From positions 1 to 64,000 of the forward strand of contig JAEVLN010000007.1 in the NCBI GenBank assembly GCA_018350325.1: a stretch of DNA of 64,000 bases, in the 5' to 3' direction. The position numbers and the translations under genes were made by a program. Source of the stretch: Globodera rostochiensis. Taxonomy: Eukaryota > Nematoda > Chromadorea > Rhabditida > Heteroderidae. How positions within the stretch are numbered: the first letter of the stretch is position 1; each line of letters opens with the position of its first letter. Shown piece after piece: positions 47,778 to 60,290 of the stretch. The notes beneath the pieces are model-generated. The model did not search any database. It saw only the letters and a program-made list of their open reading frames with translations, and was not told the DNA's origin.

Positions 47778-49718
47778 TTATTTTTTGAATAAATAGTGTG
47801 CTAAAAAGAGAGAGTCAGACGGTTAGAGTAATTTGGTCATCAACGCACCCCATCTAATAATTTTTTAGTTACTTTTTTGAACATTTTATTTTTTGAAGAA
47901 ATAGTGTGCTAAAAAGAGATAGTCAGACGGCTAGACTAATTTGGTCATCAACGCACCCCATCTAAAAATTGTGTCAGTTACTTTTTTGAACATTTTATTT
48001 TTTTGAAGAAAAAGTGTGCTAAAAAGAGAGAGTCAGACGACGAGAGTAATTTGGGCATCAACGCACCCCATCTAAAAATTGTTTTAGTTACTTTTTTTAA
48101 TATTTTATTTTTTAAAGAAAAGATTGCTAGAGAGAGTCAGACGACGAGAGTAAATGGGCATCAACGACCCCATCTAAAAATTGTTTTAGTTTACTTTTTT
48201 GAATATTTTATTTTTTGAATAAATAGTGTGCTAAAAAGAGAGAGTCAGACGGTTAGAGTAATTTGGTCATCAACGCACCCCATCTAATAATAATTTTTAC
48301 TTTTTTGAACATTTTATTTGTTGAAGAAATAGTGTGCTAAAAAGAGATAGTCAGACGACGAGAGTAATTTGGGCATCAACGCACCCCAGCTAAAAATTGT
48401 TTTAGTTACTTTTTTTAATATTTTATTTTTTAAAGAAAAAGATTGCTAGAGAGAGTCAGACGACGAGAGTAATTTGGGCATCAACGCACCCCAGCTAAAA
48501 ATTGTTTTAGTTACTTTTTTTAATATTTTATTTTTTAAAGAAAAAGATTGCTAGAGAGAGTCAGACGACGAGAGTAAATGGGCATCAACGACCCCATCTA
48601 AAAATTGTTTTAGTTTACTTTTTTGAATATTTTATTTTTTGAATAAATAGTGTGCTAAAAAGAGAGAGTCAGACGGTTAGAGTAATTTGGTCATCAACGC
48701 ACCCCATCTAATAATTTTTACTTTTTTGAACATTTTATTTGTTGAAGAAATAGTGTGCTAAAAAGAGATAGTCAGACGGCTAGACTAATTTGGTCTTCAA
48801 CGCACCCCATCTAATAATTTTTTAATTACTTTTTTGAACATTTTATTTTTTGAAGAAATAGTGTGCTAAAAAGAGAGAGTCAGACGACGAGATTAATTTT
48901 GGCATCAACGCACCCCAGCTAAAAATTGTTTTAGTTTCTTTTTTGAATATTTTATTTTTTGAAGAAATAGTGTACTAAAAAGAGAGAGTCACACGACGAG
49001 ATTAATTTGGGCATCAAACGCACCCCATCTAAAAATTGTTTTAGTTACTTTTTTGAACATTTATTTTTTGAAGAAATAGTGTGCTAAAAAGAAAGAGTCA
49101 GACGACGAGAGTAATTTGGGCATCAACGCACCCCATCTAAAAATTTTTTAGTTACTTTTTTGAACATTTTATTTTTTGACGAAATAGTGTGCTAAAAAGA
49201 GATAGTCAGACGGCTAGACTAATTTGGTCATCAACGCACCCCATCTAAAAATTGTGTCAGTTACTTTTTTGAACATTTTATTTTTTTGAAGAAAAAGTGT
49301 GCTAAAAGGAGAGAGTCAGACGACGAGAGTAATTTGGGCATCAACGCACCCCATCTAAAAATTGTTTTAGTTACTTTTTTTAATATTTTATTTTTTAAAG
49401 AAAAAGATTGCTAGAGAGAGTCAGACGACGAGAGTAAATGGGCATCAACGACCCCATCTAAAAATTGTTTTAGTTTACTTTTTTGAATATTTTATTTTTT
49501 GAATAAATAGTGTGCTAAAAAGAGAGAGTCAGACGGTTAGAGTAATTTGGTCATCAACGCACCCCATCTAATAATTTTTACTTTTTTGAACATTTTATTT
49601 GTTGAAGAAATAGTGTGCTAAAAAGAGATAGTCAGACGGCTAGACTAATTTGGTCATCAACGCACCCCATCTAATTGTTTTTATTACTTTTTGAATATTT
49701 TATTTTTTTGAAGAAAAA
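47778..49718 (+). repeat. Satellite array 4, second block
   Basis: About 18 monomers. The junction-type monomers at 48,121, 48,440, 48,545 and 49,405 repeat the spacing 319, 105, 860 seen at 45,507-46,790, shifted by 2,614-2,615 bp. The last monomers and the exit into ATCATTATATTTAAG match the end of the first block with a shift of 2,306 bp. The block is therefore a large duplicate of the preceding array end, with about three monomers fewer. Confidence 0.95.
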
Positions 49719-49890
49719 TCATTATATTTAAGTAATTTAATTTTCTAATTTTACACAGTGCGACAAACTTTTGTTAAGCGGCAATTTTTTTACTGTTATT
49801 ATTAAATGATTTTGTTTAGTTAAATTATATGGAAGGTTTCAAAATTACAAAACTCAAAAGTGTGTTTTTTGTCAATATTTGGTTTAAAAA
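49719..49890 (+). repeat. Duplicated array-end flank
   Basis: Matches 47,413-47,585, including GTGCGACAAACTTTTGTTAA and AAGTGTGTTTTTTGTCAATA. After TTTGGTTTA the two loci diverge. Confidence 0.9.
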
Positions 49891-51082
49891 AATTTATGCA
49901 TTTATTTATGCAACGTAATTAAATAAGCCCTTATGATGCAGGAAGATTTCGTCAAAGTTGTTTATAATCTTTGTAACCTCTTATTAAATAGAATATTCTT
50001 TATTTATTTATGATAATGTGCATGGTCAAATACATATGCTTTTTGTTAAAATTTTTTAAGGTGTTGTAAAAAAAAATTGTTTTTCAAGATATACGTATTA
50101 TTATTTTTGAGTTTTTAATATATTACCACACTTAAGTTTGGTTTTTAACAAAAGATCTGGCAGCCTGTCGTCTAGGTGGGAATTTGTATTAAATAGTTAT
50201 TTATAAGTATTGTTTGTTAAATCTTTTTTAATGCATTTTCAATAGATGCAAAACTTTGACTTTTAACATTATATTCAGAAAGTAACGATGTCAAATCAAG
50301 TAGTAAGATTTAAATAAAAATGGCAAAAGATTTAATCTGGCTTCCGAAGACCATTCTTGTGGCGAGCCATCATCCACTTGAACATTTTTTAATAAGTCTC
50401 AAATGTAACCATTAGCAAATTTTTTGACTGATCAAAAAACACAATGCATTAAAATACCAAAAAGTTAATATAATTCTAAACAGACTATTGAAATAAATTA
50501 CGGTCTTTGTCAATACGTTTATTTCAGGGCTGCCAAATGCGATACTTTAGCATCATTTTGTTAATTTTTGTATTCTCTGATGTTTTTTGATGGTTTTTGC
50601 GGTTCTTGAAGATTTTTGTATGTTTTTTTTTGAGAATTTCACGGGTAGGATGAAAATTTGTTTGATTTTAAAATAATTGGGCATTTTCTTAATGAACGTT
50701 TTTTGATTTAAACGATTATATATCCAGCATTTTATTTAATAGTTTATGACTTTAATTTATTGGGACTTTTAATATGCTTTTTTAATTTAATTGTTGCCAT
50801 TTAATATATTTTACCATTAGTAATTTAATTGTATAAACATATTTTATCTTTGTATTTTAAATCAAATTCAGCGGATTTGTTGCATCATGACGAATCGGCG
50901 TCAAATTGTTTAAAGTTTAGCAACTTTTAGCTGGGTTTTAAGTAAATAAATAGTTTGTTATCTTGCTTGTAATGGTTTTTGATAAACGAATATGGATTAT
51001 TATTTTTTCTAAATGGCGAACAATTTGTAATTATTTACAATTTTCTAAATATTTAACATCGGACTAAATCGATTGTAAGCAT
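49891..51082. other. T-rich region right of array 4
   Basis: T-rich DNA without a gene. At about 50,325-50,354, AAAGATTTAATCTGGCTTCC matches the flank directly right of array 3 (38,494-38,522) at about 26 of 29 positions. It may be a remnant of the original right flank of the array, displaced by about 600 bp of other DNA. Confidence 0.5.
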
Positions 51083-51275
51083 TAGAGATCGGACTTGAGG
51101 ACCGATCGAGATTACGATCGAGAATTTCGAAAAATCTCGAATCTTGTAAATCTTGAAAAAAATTTAAACGATCGAGATTCGTTTGAGATCACTGATAAAT
51201 CTTTAAAAAATCTCGAAAAATCTCGTCGAGATTTTCCGAGATTACGATCGAGAATCTCGATCGGTTCGATCTTTA
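51083..51275. mobile_element. Short foldback MITE (hAT-like, 193 bp)
   Basis: A left end TAGAGATCGGAC and a right end whose complement is TAAAGATCGAACCGATCGAG enclose many ATCGAGA / TCTCGA words in both orientations. The sequence can fold over most of its length. The flanks GTAAGCAT and GTAATCAA agree at 6 of 8 positions, which fits an aged 8-bp target duplication. An open + frame passes through it (51,095-51,340) only because the GATCGAGA repeats lack stops. A (TA)n run follows at about 51,320-51,338. Confidence 0.6.
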
Positions 51276-51538
51276 GTAATCAACTTGAAATTGCTGGAAA
51301 AACGAAACAGTTAGCCTTTTATATATATATATATATATAAAATATTTTGCTACCTTGTGCCTTTGGTTAAACTAATTTGTAAGGGCATTTCAGATGGCTT
51401 GGAGTGTGCACCGGGAAATTTCAACAATAGTGGAATAATGTTAAATTATGTCAATATAACACAATAATAAATTAAAATAAATAAAATTATTAAATTAAAA
51501 AACACAAAAAATTTACATACTAATGACCAAAATAATAA
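51276..51538. other. AT-rich spacer with TA microsatellite
   Basis: A-rich DNA containing a TA dinucleotide run of about ten units near 51,320-51,340. Nothing else is seen. Confidence 0.6.
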
Positions 51539-51974
51539 GCCAACGAATGAACGTTTTAAGATAATAATTCGTTAAATTCGTACTTAACAAAGCAAACACT
51601 TAATCTTAATTGAAATAGTGTCATATATAAATAAATGATAATTTTTGTTTACCCAATAACAATTATTTTTATAATAAGTCAAAAATTAGTATGAGAAAAA
51701 ATTAACTGACTAATATTCGGTAATTATAAACACAAAAAGAAAACCACATTTGAACGTTTAAATCAAAGCATAAAAACTAAATACACAATTAAAAATTGAC
51801 TCTTGCCCATCTTAGTATATGAATTATAGCAAAAGCTTTAAGAGCTATTTTGAATATCGATAGTTAAATGCACTAAACCATTTACCTATAGATGAAGTTG
51901 TTAATACAATATTAATCAATTATATATGAAAATCGTTGTTAGCTATAACTAAACAAATACTTTAAAAATCTAGA
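51539..51974 (+). repeat. Dispersed repeat, right copy (partner at 3.56 kb)
   Basis: 51,539-51,598 and 51,848-51,974 match 3,561-3,619 and 3,625-3,750. The 249 bp between them are AT-rich and absent from the partner. The ends of this extra segment show no clear inverted repeats, so I cannot say whether it was inserted here or deleted there. Confidence 0.8.
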
Positions 51975-54437
51975 ATTATACGCCAAAAGATCGACAAAAT
52001 ACATAAGTTCTACTATGAATGTGTACTTGGTGGTGAGTTCTATGACATAACGATTATAAAATACTCGAAATATATCATTAAAAATTAATAATAAAATTTG
52101 ACTTACATATTAAACGTTAACTATTTAAAACAAAATTAAATTAAGTATTTATCTGGTCGCCGTAGGTACTTACTCCTTAACCAGCCTATGCATCGTGGAA
52201 TTTTGACAAACACCGTCCTTAATTCCAAATCTTAATTTGAGTAAAATATCATCAATGAAATGCCAGGATATACTATTATTATAAAATCCTTTTACGATGA
52301 AGAATGATATTATAATTGTTAATTTAAAAATACAACAATTATTGTGTTGATTAAACTAAATACACTTAAAAACGATAATAAAAAATGTAATACTCAGCAA
52401 ATTAATGCCTCAACATTCATATAGAAAATATTTGAATTTTTTCATAATAAATGCAACTATTTCAATTCAATGAGCAAAAAAATTATATAGCACCAAAAAG
52501 TCGTAGAGCCTTCCTAAAAACCCAAAAATGATTGCTCAATGAGAAGGGCAGCTGTGGATTTACGTTGATTCGGTTGTGATGCTGAACAAGTAGTCCAACA
52601 AAATTGGTATTTGATATTTTATTTGTTTATTTAAAAGATTGCTTAATTAGAATGTAAAAAAAGTAAAGCTAATTAAAAAATTACTTCGTCTTTTAACTAC
52701 ATATTGTATAAAATGATATACCAATTTTAAATTTATCTAATTTTTTACTTATAATATAATTAAAATAATTAAAGAAAAATATCAAATAATATTAAAAAGG
52801 AATAACTCTGCGATACAGAACAAAAAATTATTCATATTAAATTTTTTTAATTATAAAGAAAAAGATTTTGCACACTCTAAGAAGGATAACTTTAACAATT
52901 AAAAATTAATTTGTCTTAATAAGAAACCAATAAATAAAACGATTTTTAATGTTTTGGCGAACTATATATATACCTTTTTAAACAATGACTTGCAAATTCA
53001 TAAGCAACAGATTTATTATTGCTGATATGTGAATTTAAAAAAAATTTATAAAATCGAACGATTTTAAACTATTATTTAAGTATATGTGTTTTAAACTTGA
53101 AAAAATTTTTATAAAAAATAGTCAACAAACTCGCAAGACTTACACAGTAAACAGAGAGCCCTGTGGTAACAGACTTCGAACAGTTTTCGAAATAAATTTT
53201 AATAAAAAGATCAAGAGCTTTTAATATGTAGAGGCCTAAAATTTTGGGTTTTGATTTTAAAAAAAACTTCTTTATTATATTTTACATGATAGTTTTGAAA
53301 GGCGTTAGGCGTATTCCTTAGTTATTGTAAAGTTTTATAATTAATTATTAAATAAAAATTTATTATGTTTAATAAATACTTTGATATTTAAAATAATTGT
53401 AGATGTTGTTTACAAATGCCTTATGAATTTATAGAATACTGAGTTTTTTACACCGATGAACGTTTCTTCTATAAAGAGATTGGCCAACCACAAATTGAAT
53501 GCATCCACGTTGATTAATTAATTTCCTTTCTTTAAACTCAAAACCCGTCGAAAATTTTTGAAGAAAAATATAAATGGAAATATATAAAATTCTTATAAAT
53601 TAAGTTAATTTAAATAATATGCTTAAACCCCTTCCGAGTTTTATCAAAAGTATATGCCTATACAAATCAACACTGACGACAATGTTAACAGAAACTTCTT
53701 AAAAAGTTTCTTTAGATAAAATTTAAGAAAGTTTGTAATAAATAATACAATTAATATTGACCTTTACAACGCCAAGCAATTTTCATTTTCTGTAAGAAAA
53801 CTTATTTTGAAATAAAATAACTCTTAACATTGTGTTTGGAAAATAACATTTACAAATATGTAAATAAAACATTAAATATTCTATTTTATATCCAATAGTG
53901 TTTAAACAGAAGGCTGAATGAGCTATTCTATGTAACATGAAATTCAACAGGTTGATCGTAAATTATAAATATTAATATTTTGAGATTTCATCACTCAAAA
54001 AAAAGCAGAAAATTAAAAAAAAATAAAATTCAACAAATTATTGTAGAAGATAAAAGCATTACTGAGTTCCCCTAAGGGGAAAGAAGAGGAAATTTACATA
54101 TAATGTTTTATGACTTGATTCAAAAATACTAACATAATACATATTTTTATATGCATTCCAATAAATATTCATTTGATATGAACCGGACAAACAAGATAAA
54201 GTTACAACATGTTGATGATAAACTGATAAATAACTAACAGAATAAATAAATGAGTTCAGCGTAAGAATAAAGCCATATCAAATTAAAAAATACTAAACTT
54301 TATATTTATTAATTAAAAAGTCAGAAAGAATGTATTCAACAATTGTTGATTCCTACGGCACAGGATGAAAATTGAAAAGTCGAATATGCGGAATATTTAG
54401 CAAAATGTTTTTATTTATATTTATTTAGTTTAAAATG
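51975..54437. other. A-rich region without recognisable gene
   Basis: AT-rich DNA, mostly A-rich on the + strand, with a few GC-richer words (for example GGTCGCCGTAGGTACTTACT at about 52,155). No open frame of note, tandem repeat or inverted repeat is seen. Confidence 0.5.
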
Positions 54438-54673
54438 GTAAAAACCCAACTCGCCACCTGCCAACTCGCTACTTTGTTCCGACTCGCTACCCCTTTTTTA
54501 CTTTTTTCAAAAACCGTTTAAGACATTTTTACAATTAAAATGCATATATTTTTCATCTACTCGATGAGACAAAACGAAAGGTACCATTTTTAGGCTCGAG
54601 TAACAACCATGAGCTGAGTTATAGAGATTTAAAAAAGTAGCGAGTTGGGAGGTAGCGAGCCGTGGTTCGTCCA
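54438..54673. mobile_element. Short foldback MITE with CTCGCTAC repeats (236 bp)
   Basis: The left arm carries ACTCGCCACC and CCAACTCGCTACTTT. The right arm carries the complement (AAAGTAGCGAGTTGGGAGG, then GTAGCGAGCC), giving an imperfect inverted repeat of about 37 bp. The exact direct repeat TTTAAAATG flanks it at 54,429-54,437 and 54,674-54,682. No protein is encoded. The 9-bp flank could also be an 8-bp duplication with one chance match, so the superfamily is open (hAT or Mutator-like). Confidence 0.6.
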
Positions 54674-54682
54674 TTTAAAATG

Positions 54683-57600
54683 CTCTTAGGGGTGTGTTAC
54701 AGGAAAGGTAGATGCCGTTTGTAAATAAAATATTTATAAATTTAACGACTAAATACTAAATGAAAAAACATTATTAATTTAAATTTAAATTTTTAAAAAG
54801 AGCAAATTAATACTGATAATAAAATAAAAATAATACGAATTAGCAATGCTATAAAATTTTTAGATTCAATTTAATGAATGGTAATATTATAAAACGTTGT
54901 CGATTTTAGTATTAAAATAATAAATGATTACTTGACATCCTTGGTTTAACTCTGAAAATTAGCCATTGCATTCCATTAAAAAAAGTTCAAGATCAAACTA
55001 AAAAAAAGATCAAAAAAATAATAATATTTAAAACAAATTCAGCTATAAAAAGAGCTATGATCATTTAGCTTTTAAAAAAAATAATAAAAAATAATGAATA
55101 AAAAACAAAAATAAAATTTAAATTTAAAAATTTATTTTTAATGATCAATCAACACATCAAATGACTATAATGTAAAGCGCAAAAGACAGCTGATCTTCAA
55201 GAGATGTGACTTAAGCTTATCATCTTTCGACTACGAGCTTTATCCCAAGCAGAAAAGTTGGCCTCGAAAACAGTATGTGAATAGCTCTAATTAATTACAA
55301 CAATAAAGTCGATATTACACTCAAAGGCCAACAGTACAATTCATTTAATCTACAATAAAATAAAAATATACAATACCCTTAATTTAATGATAAATAAAAT
55401 ATAAAAGGTTAGCCGAGAAATTGACTCTTAAGCTAGAATTCCTTCGTACGCTTTCATCACATTTCTAGCTTGCTGGAAAAGGCTTCTAAGATCTCAATCA
55501 CGAGCGAAGAAACAAATTTCGACTTTGACATGCATAGTGGCCAAATATCTTGGGTAAATATTTAAATTATATAAATGAACGTCAGTAGTAATATTAAAAA
55601 ATTTCAAATAAATTTTAAACTGTAATTAAAGTTATTATAAAAGGATAGCAAACTAAAATGGTAATATACATCAAAAATTAGTAATGCTGCAATTAATTTT
55701 ACAAAGTAAAAATATCAATCAATTAAATTGAATAATAATTAAAAGCAACGATATTATTGAATTTACTTTATAAACAAAAAAATTTAAAAATTGTCCTTGG
55801 AAATTGTCTTTACCTACAAATAACTTTTAGTAAGACAATATTAGACCTTTAAATGAAAATTACTTAAATCCTTTCGCATCTGTAGTTGTTGTTCAATTGA
55901 AAGATCTTTTTGTTCAATTTTATAACAAAATCCTAAAAATAAAAGATAAATTGATAATAAAATTACCATCAATCGGAGAGGATACAAAAAATTAAAAGGT
56001 ATTAATAAATAAAACTTAAAAGATATTCCATTACATAATAAAATTATAATTAGTATAAATTTTAACATAAGTTTATTTTATAAAATTTTTCAAATTTATA
56101 ATTTAATATAAAATCGACGTAATAGACAGAAAGTACAAGCGCACGATGCATAGACTCGGGCAGACTTTTAAGCTCAGAAAATGCCGCCACTTAAATAAAA
56201 TAATTTGGTTAAAAGCATTTAAACTTTTAAATCTATGTTAAATTAAAAACAATTTATTGCGTTTATTAAAATTACCTGAAACATTAACAAAAAAATTGTT
56301 AGGCAATATTGTGGGGCTTTGTTTAATTACCGAAGTTGGGTTTGAGGCCAAACGAGTTAAATTTTAAAAACCTTACGTGTATATACAAATTATGATTAAT
56401 TTAATCTTGTGACCAGAATGACATAAATAATTTAAATAAATAGTACCAAAATTAAAAAATTACTTAAATACATACAAATATAATTTTACTATCTTTGCTG
56501 ATGGAAAATAATAATCTATGTTATTGGGAAAAATTTATTCAACCCAAATTTAAATACTTAGTTTAATACGGCGTATTAGCAATAACATATAGTGCAAAAA
56601 TTTTAAACCTATTGGGCTATTATGAATTAACAACAAGCTGGCGTTATTCTAAATGTTTTAAATTCTCAAAAAAACCACTACCAATTACACATTTCATTAA
56701 TATCATACATGATGAACATAGCTTAACTTAAAAATTATAAACTACGAAATATTTATAAATTTTAAACGTTGACGCGAGTTGCCATTATAATTTCGTAAGA
56801 ATTTTTTGCAACTTAAACAGAAATTAAATTAAATTTATCAATAAAGAAAAATACTTATGTAGATTAATAAAATAACTAAACATCAATTTCTATTAATTAT
56901 TAAAATAAACTAAAATTTTAACAACAAAGAATTAAAACAATAGCTTATCACTTATTTTAAGTGCACTCATTCTGGTATTAAAAATGCATTAACTCATTAT
57001 AGCCCAAACTAATGGGTTTTAGAAAGAAGCTTGTTGAACAACAAGGAACGGTAGAAGGATGCTAACGAAGAACTGAGGGCGCCTAATGTACATTTTTTAT
57101 AAACCATAATTTAGCGAAAATACTTCAATCAAAGCTAGAGAAAATTAATGTGTTTGCTTAAATGCAACCTCAGAAACATTATTTTTTTATTTAAGTAAAG
57201 TTTGGAATATAAATTACAAACATTAATTAATAATATACGAAAATAGACAATTGTTTTATACCATTTTTAAATGAATAAATGAAAAGATAATAATATAAGT
57301 GCTTGAAACATCCGAATATTAAAAAGCTTATTTACATGCCGTCCTTGTATTTAAAAATACTATTAATCATGAATTTTAGCTTATGTAAATAAACAGTTAT
57401 TAAGAAAATTTAAAAGATCAGTTATTTTCGCACAAATAAGTATTATAAGACTAAATTTTGATATTAAAAAATGTTAGTTTAGATCTATGTAGAAAAATAA
57501 AATTTTCTATGCAATTAGAAAAAAGGTATCCATAAAATGTAATCACTTATTAAGAGAAAATGTAAATGGATTTATGACGAATTTAGAAATATGATAATTA

Positions 57601-60290
57601 TCTAAAAATAAAAAACATAGTTTTCTAATCTACGCATAAGGCAGTGAAAGAAGAAGGCCTGCAATTACCATCTATGATAGACAATTAATTTACTTTCATT
57701 TGCAGCATGCCAGATTTGGCGCCGCGCTTATTAAAGAAAAATAGAAAATAAAATAATATATGGGTTACAAAAACATTTTTACTTAATAGGTAAAAAAAAT
57801 AAATATAAAATTTATTAATACAAAAATGATATAAACTGTATTTAAATCGAACTCCATAAATTAAAGAAAACAATTACTATATCGGCTAAAGAATGACATG
57901 GAAGCATCATTGATCGACAAAATATCTCAAAGCTTCAGACCAACACATCCTGTTAATCGAGAACCACGTCGATTAACCGCCGGAGTGAGCCTTTACGTAT
58001 TGGCAGAATGTTTTTGTAAATGCAAAAAAATCGTTTATTAACATAAATAATAAATATTAAAATAAAAATATTTATTTATGAAATGTAATTATAATTAATA
58101 CAATAAAAACTCACATTAAACATAGAATGCTTAAAATATTCCCTATTAAACATTGAAAGTAAATAAATTGAAAACGTCTAAATAAAGAAATCAATTTTTC
58201 CTCCTGCCAATTTGTTTCGGCGACTTTGAGCGGACCGCAATCAACTTTGCGAAATGTAAGAATGGATTTTCAATCAATAAATGATCTTAACTCAAATATA
58301 TTTTTTGAAATATGCTAAAGATAAACTTGTGGGTTGTATGAATGAAATTAACTATCAAATCTGTAAATCTGGTTAAAAATCATCTTGTTAAAAACAATAT
58401 AAAAATAAATACAAACGTGAAACTGAGTGCTTATTAATTAAACAAACAACTGCTTCTTCCCCTTTTTTTCTTCGATGTCGGCGTCATTAACTACTATTTG
58501 CATTATTATTTACCTTCAATTAAATATGCGAGGAAACAAACCGATAAGCTAAGTGGAAAATTTTTAAATCAGTAAATAACTTAAGCAAACCCAATTAAAA
58601 TCCAACTTCCTAATGTAAACCCAAGATATATTTAATAATTATATTCTGCTGAACAAATTGAACTCAAACACAAATTCTAAGCCTATAAAGTTAAAATTTG
58701 AACAATTGCCAAAAAACCCGCAATTTTCATGTTCTAATCCAGACGTGGAAAAGTAATAAAACATGATTAATAAAATAAAATAAAATTTAGAAAAAAGGTT
58801 TGAAAGCCTTAGAAATTTGTCCTCACTAAAAAATTACAGCAAAAAATTTGCTAATCAGTGAGCAGCACTAGGGGAAAGTTACTTTCATAAAAAAAATTAA
58901 TAAGCCATAATCTAGAAGACAACATTAAAAGATTGTGCAAATGAATTAAAATAAATACTATCATAAAAATTGTAATATATTTTACAAATACCTTTTAAAT
59001 TTGTCTATTAATTATGATGTCCATTAAAAACAAAAAGGAATAAAAAAATAATTAATCTCTATTTATTAAACAAATATTAGCTCTTTTGACGTGTTATAGA
59101 TTAAAACTTTAAATTTTCAACTGAAAAAAATAAATGATTATCATTTTAAAGTAAAATATGTTGATTGTATACACTCAATTAACTAATTAAAAAATATCAG
59201 AAATTTATTTACCAAAAATGGCTGGTTGAGATCCAATGTTCGATAAAAATAAACAAATGAATAATTTAAAAAAACATTGAATCTAATTACATTCTGCCGT
59301 TCAAACATCAACAGCCCGAGGAGAACGCAAATATTGTATATAAAACAGAACTACAAAAATAGCTGATAAAAGATTTGGAATAAGCAGAAAATGTAATATA
59401 AATTCAAATATACAATTAATTAGTTCAATTATAAGTTTAGAGTTTAAAAAAAAATTCTAAACAGAAAAAGTTATTCTTCATAAATATAATTTATTTACCC
59501 AACATCTTTTCTTATTCTACAATTTTTTATGATATCATTATTTAAACCTATGTATATTTAACAACGATTTAAATGGCAACCTTCGCTATGTGTTGGATGC
59601 ATACCACAGTGTTACAACATTGATATTAAATAACACCTGTTGTAACCAAAAATCAAATACAACCAAAATTTAATTCAATAAAAATATATTGTTAAAATTG
59701 CCTGTTTTATTTTTAACACGAATTAAATAAAACATTAAACTACAAAATCATTGATTCCGCTCGAATAAATGAGATAAAAAGCCCACAATCAAAAAAAACA
59801 AATGATAAAGTAAAACAAAAGCAAGAAACCGCTCACTGGTTAGGCTGATCAATAAAATAAAATCGACGACGCTTTTAAAATGAATATAAATAAACTATTA
59901 AATATTGGACTTTTTTGGTTATTGAATTAATTAATTTGCATTTAATCTAAAAATCTAAACATTATAAAATTAAGCTAAATTTAAAATTCAAATAAAAAGA
60001 AAAGTCTTGGAAAAGTAGTCAATTCTAACCCAAGAGACTGACTGTACGGAAAAAATCGTACAGTTCACGCCCATCCAATGTTTAACAAATAAAAAATAAA
60101 TAAAAACCAATTATAAAAAATTATTGTTTAAAAACTCAATATAATAATTAAGGTCAAAGATTTTATGGCGAAGAAAATCAATAAAGTTAACTAACATAGA
60201 TTAATCTACAACTGGGATGACTCAGAAGGTTACTTCAATTAATTGTTAGCAAAGATCTAAAAACAATTAAACAATTCTTGGAAAATAACA
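54683..60290. other. A-rich region without recognisable gene
   Basis: More than 5 kb of A-rich + strand DNA, dense in AAATAAA-type words. GC-richer patches lie at about 55,190-55,280, 57,040-57,090 and 57,940-58,010. Minus-strand open frames at 55,841-56,068 and 57,685-57,873 are Phe/Leu/Tyr-rich by composition and show no domain. No repeat partner was found within the window. Confidence 0.5.

Noticed and set aside
42864..49718. CENP-B box in the satellite monomer
   Set aside because: No match to the TTCG....A..CGGG core was seen in the monomer types.
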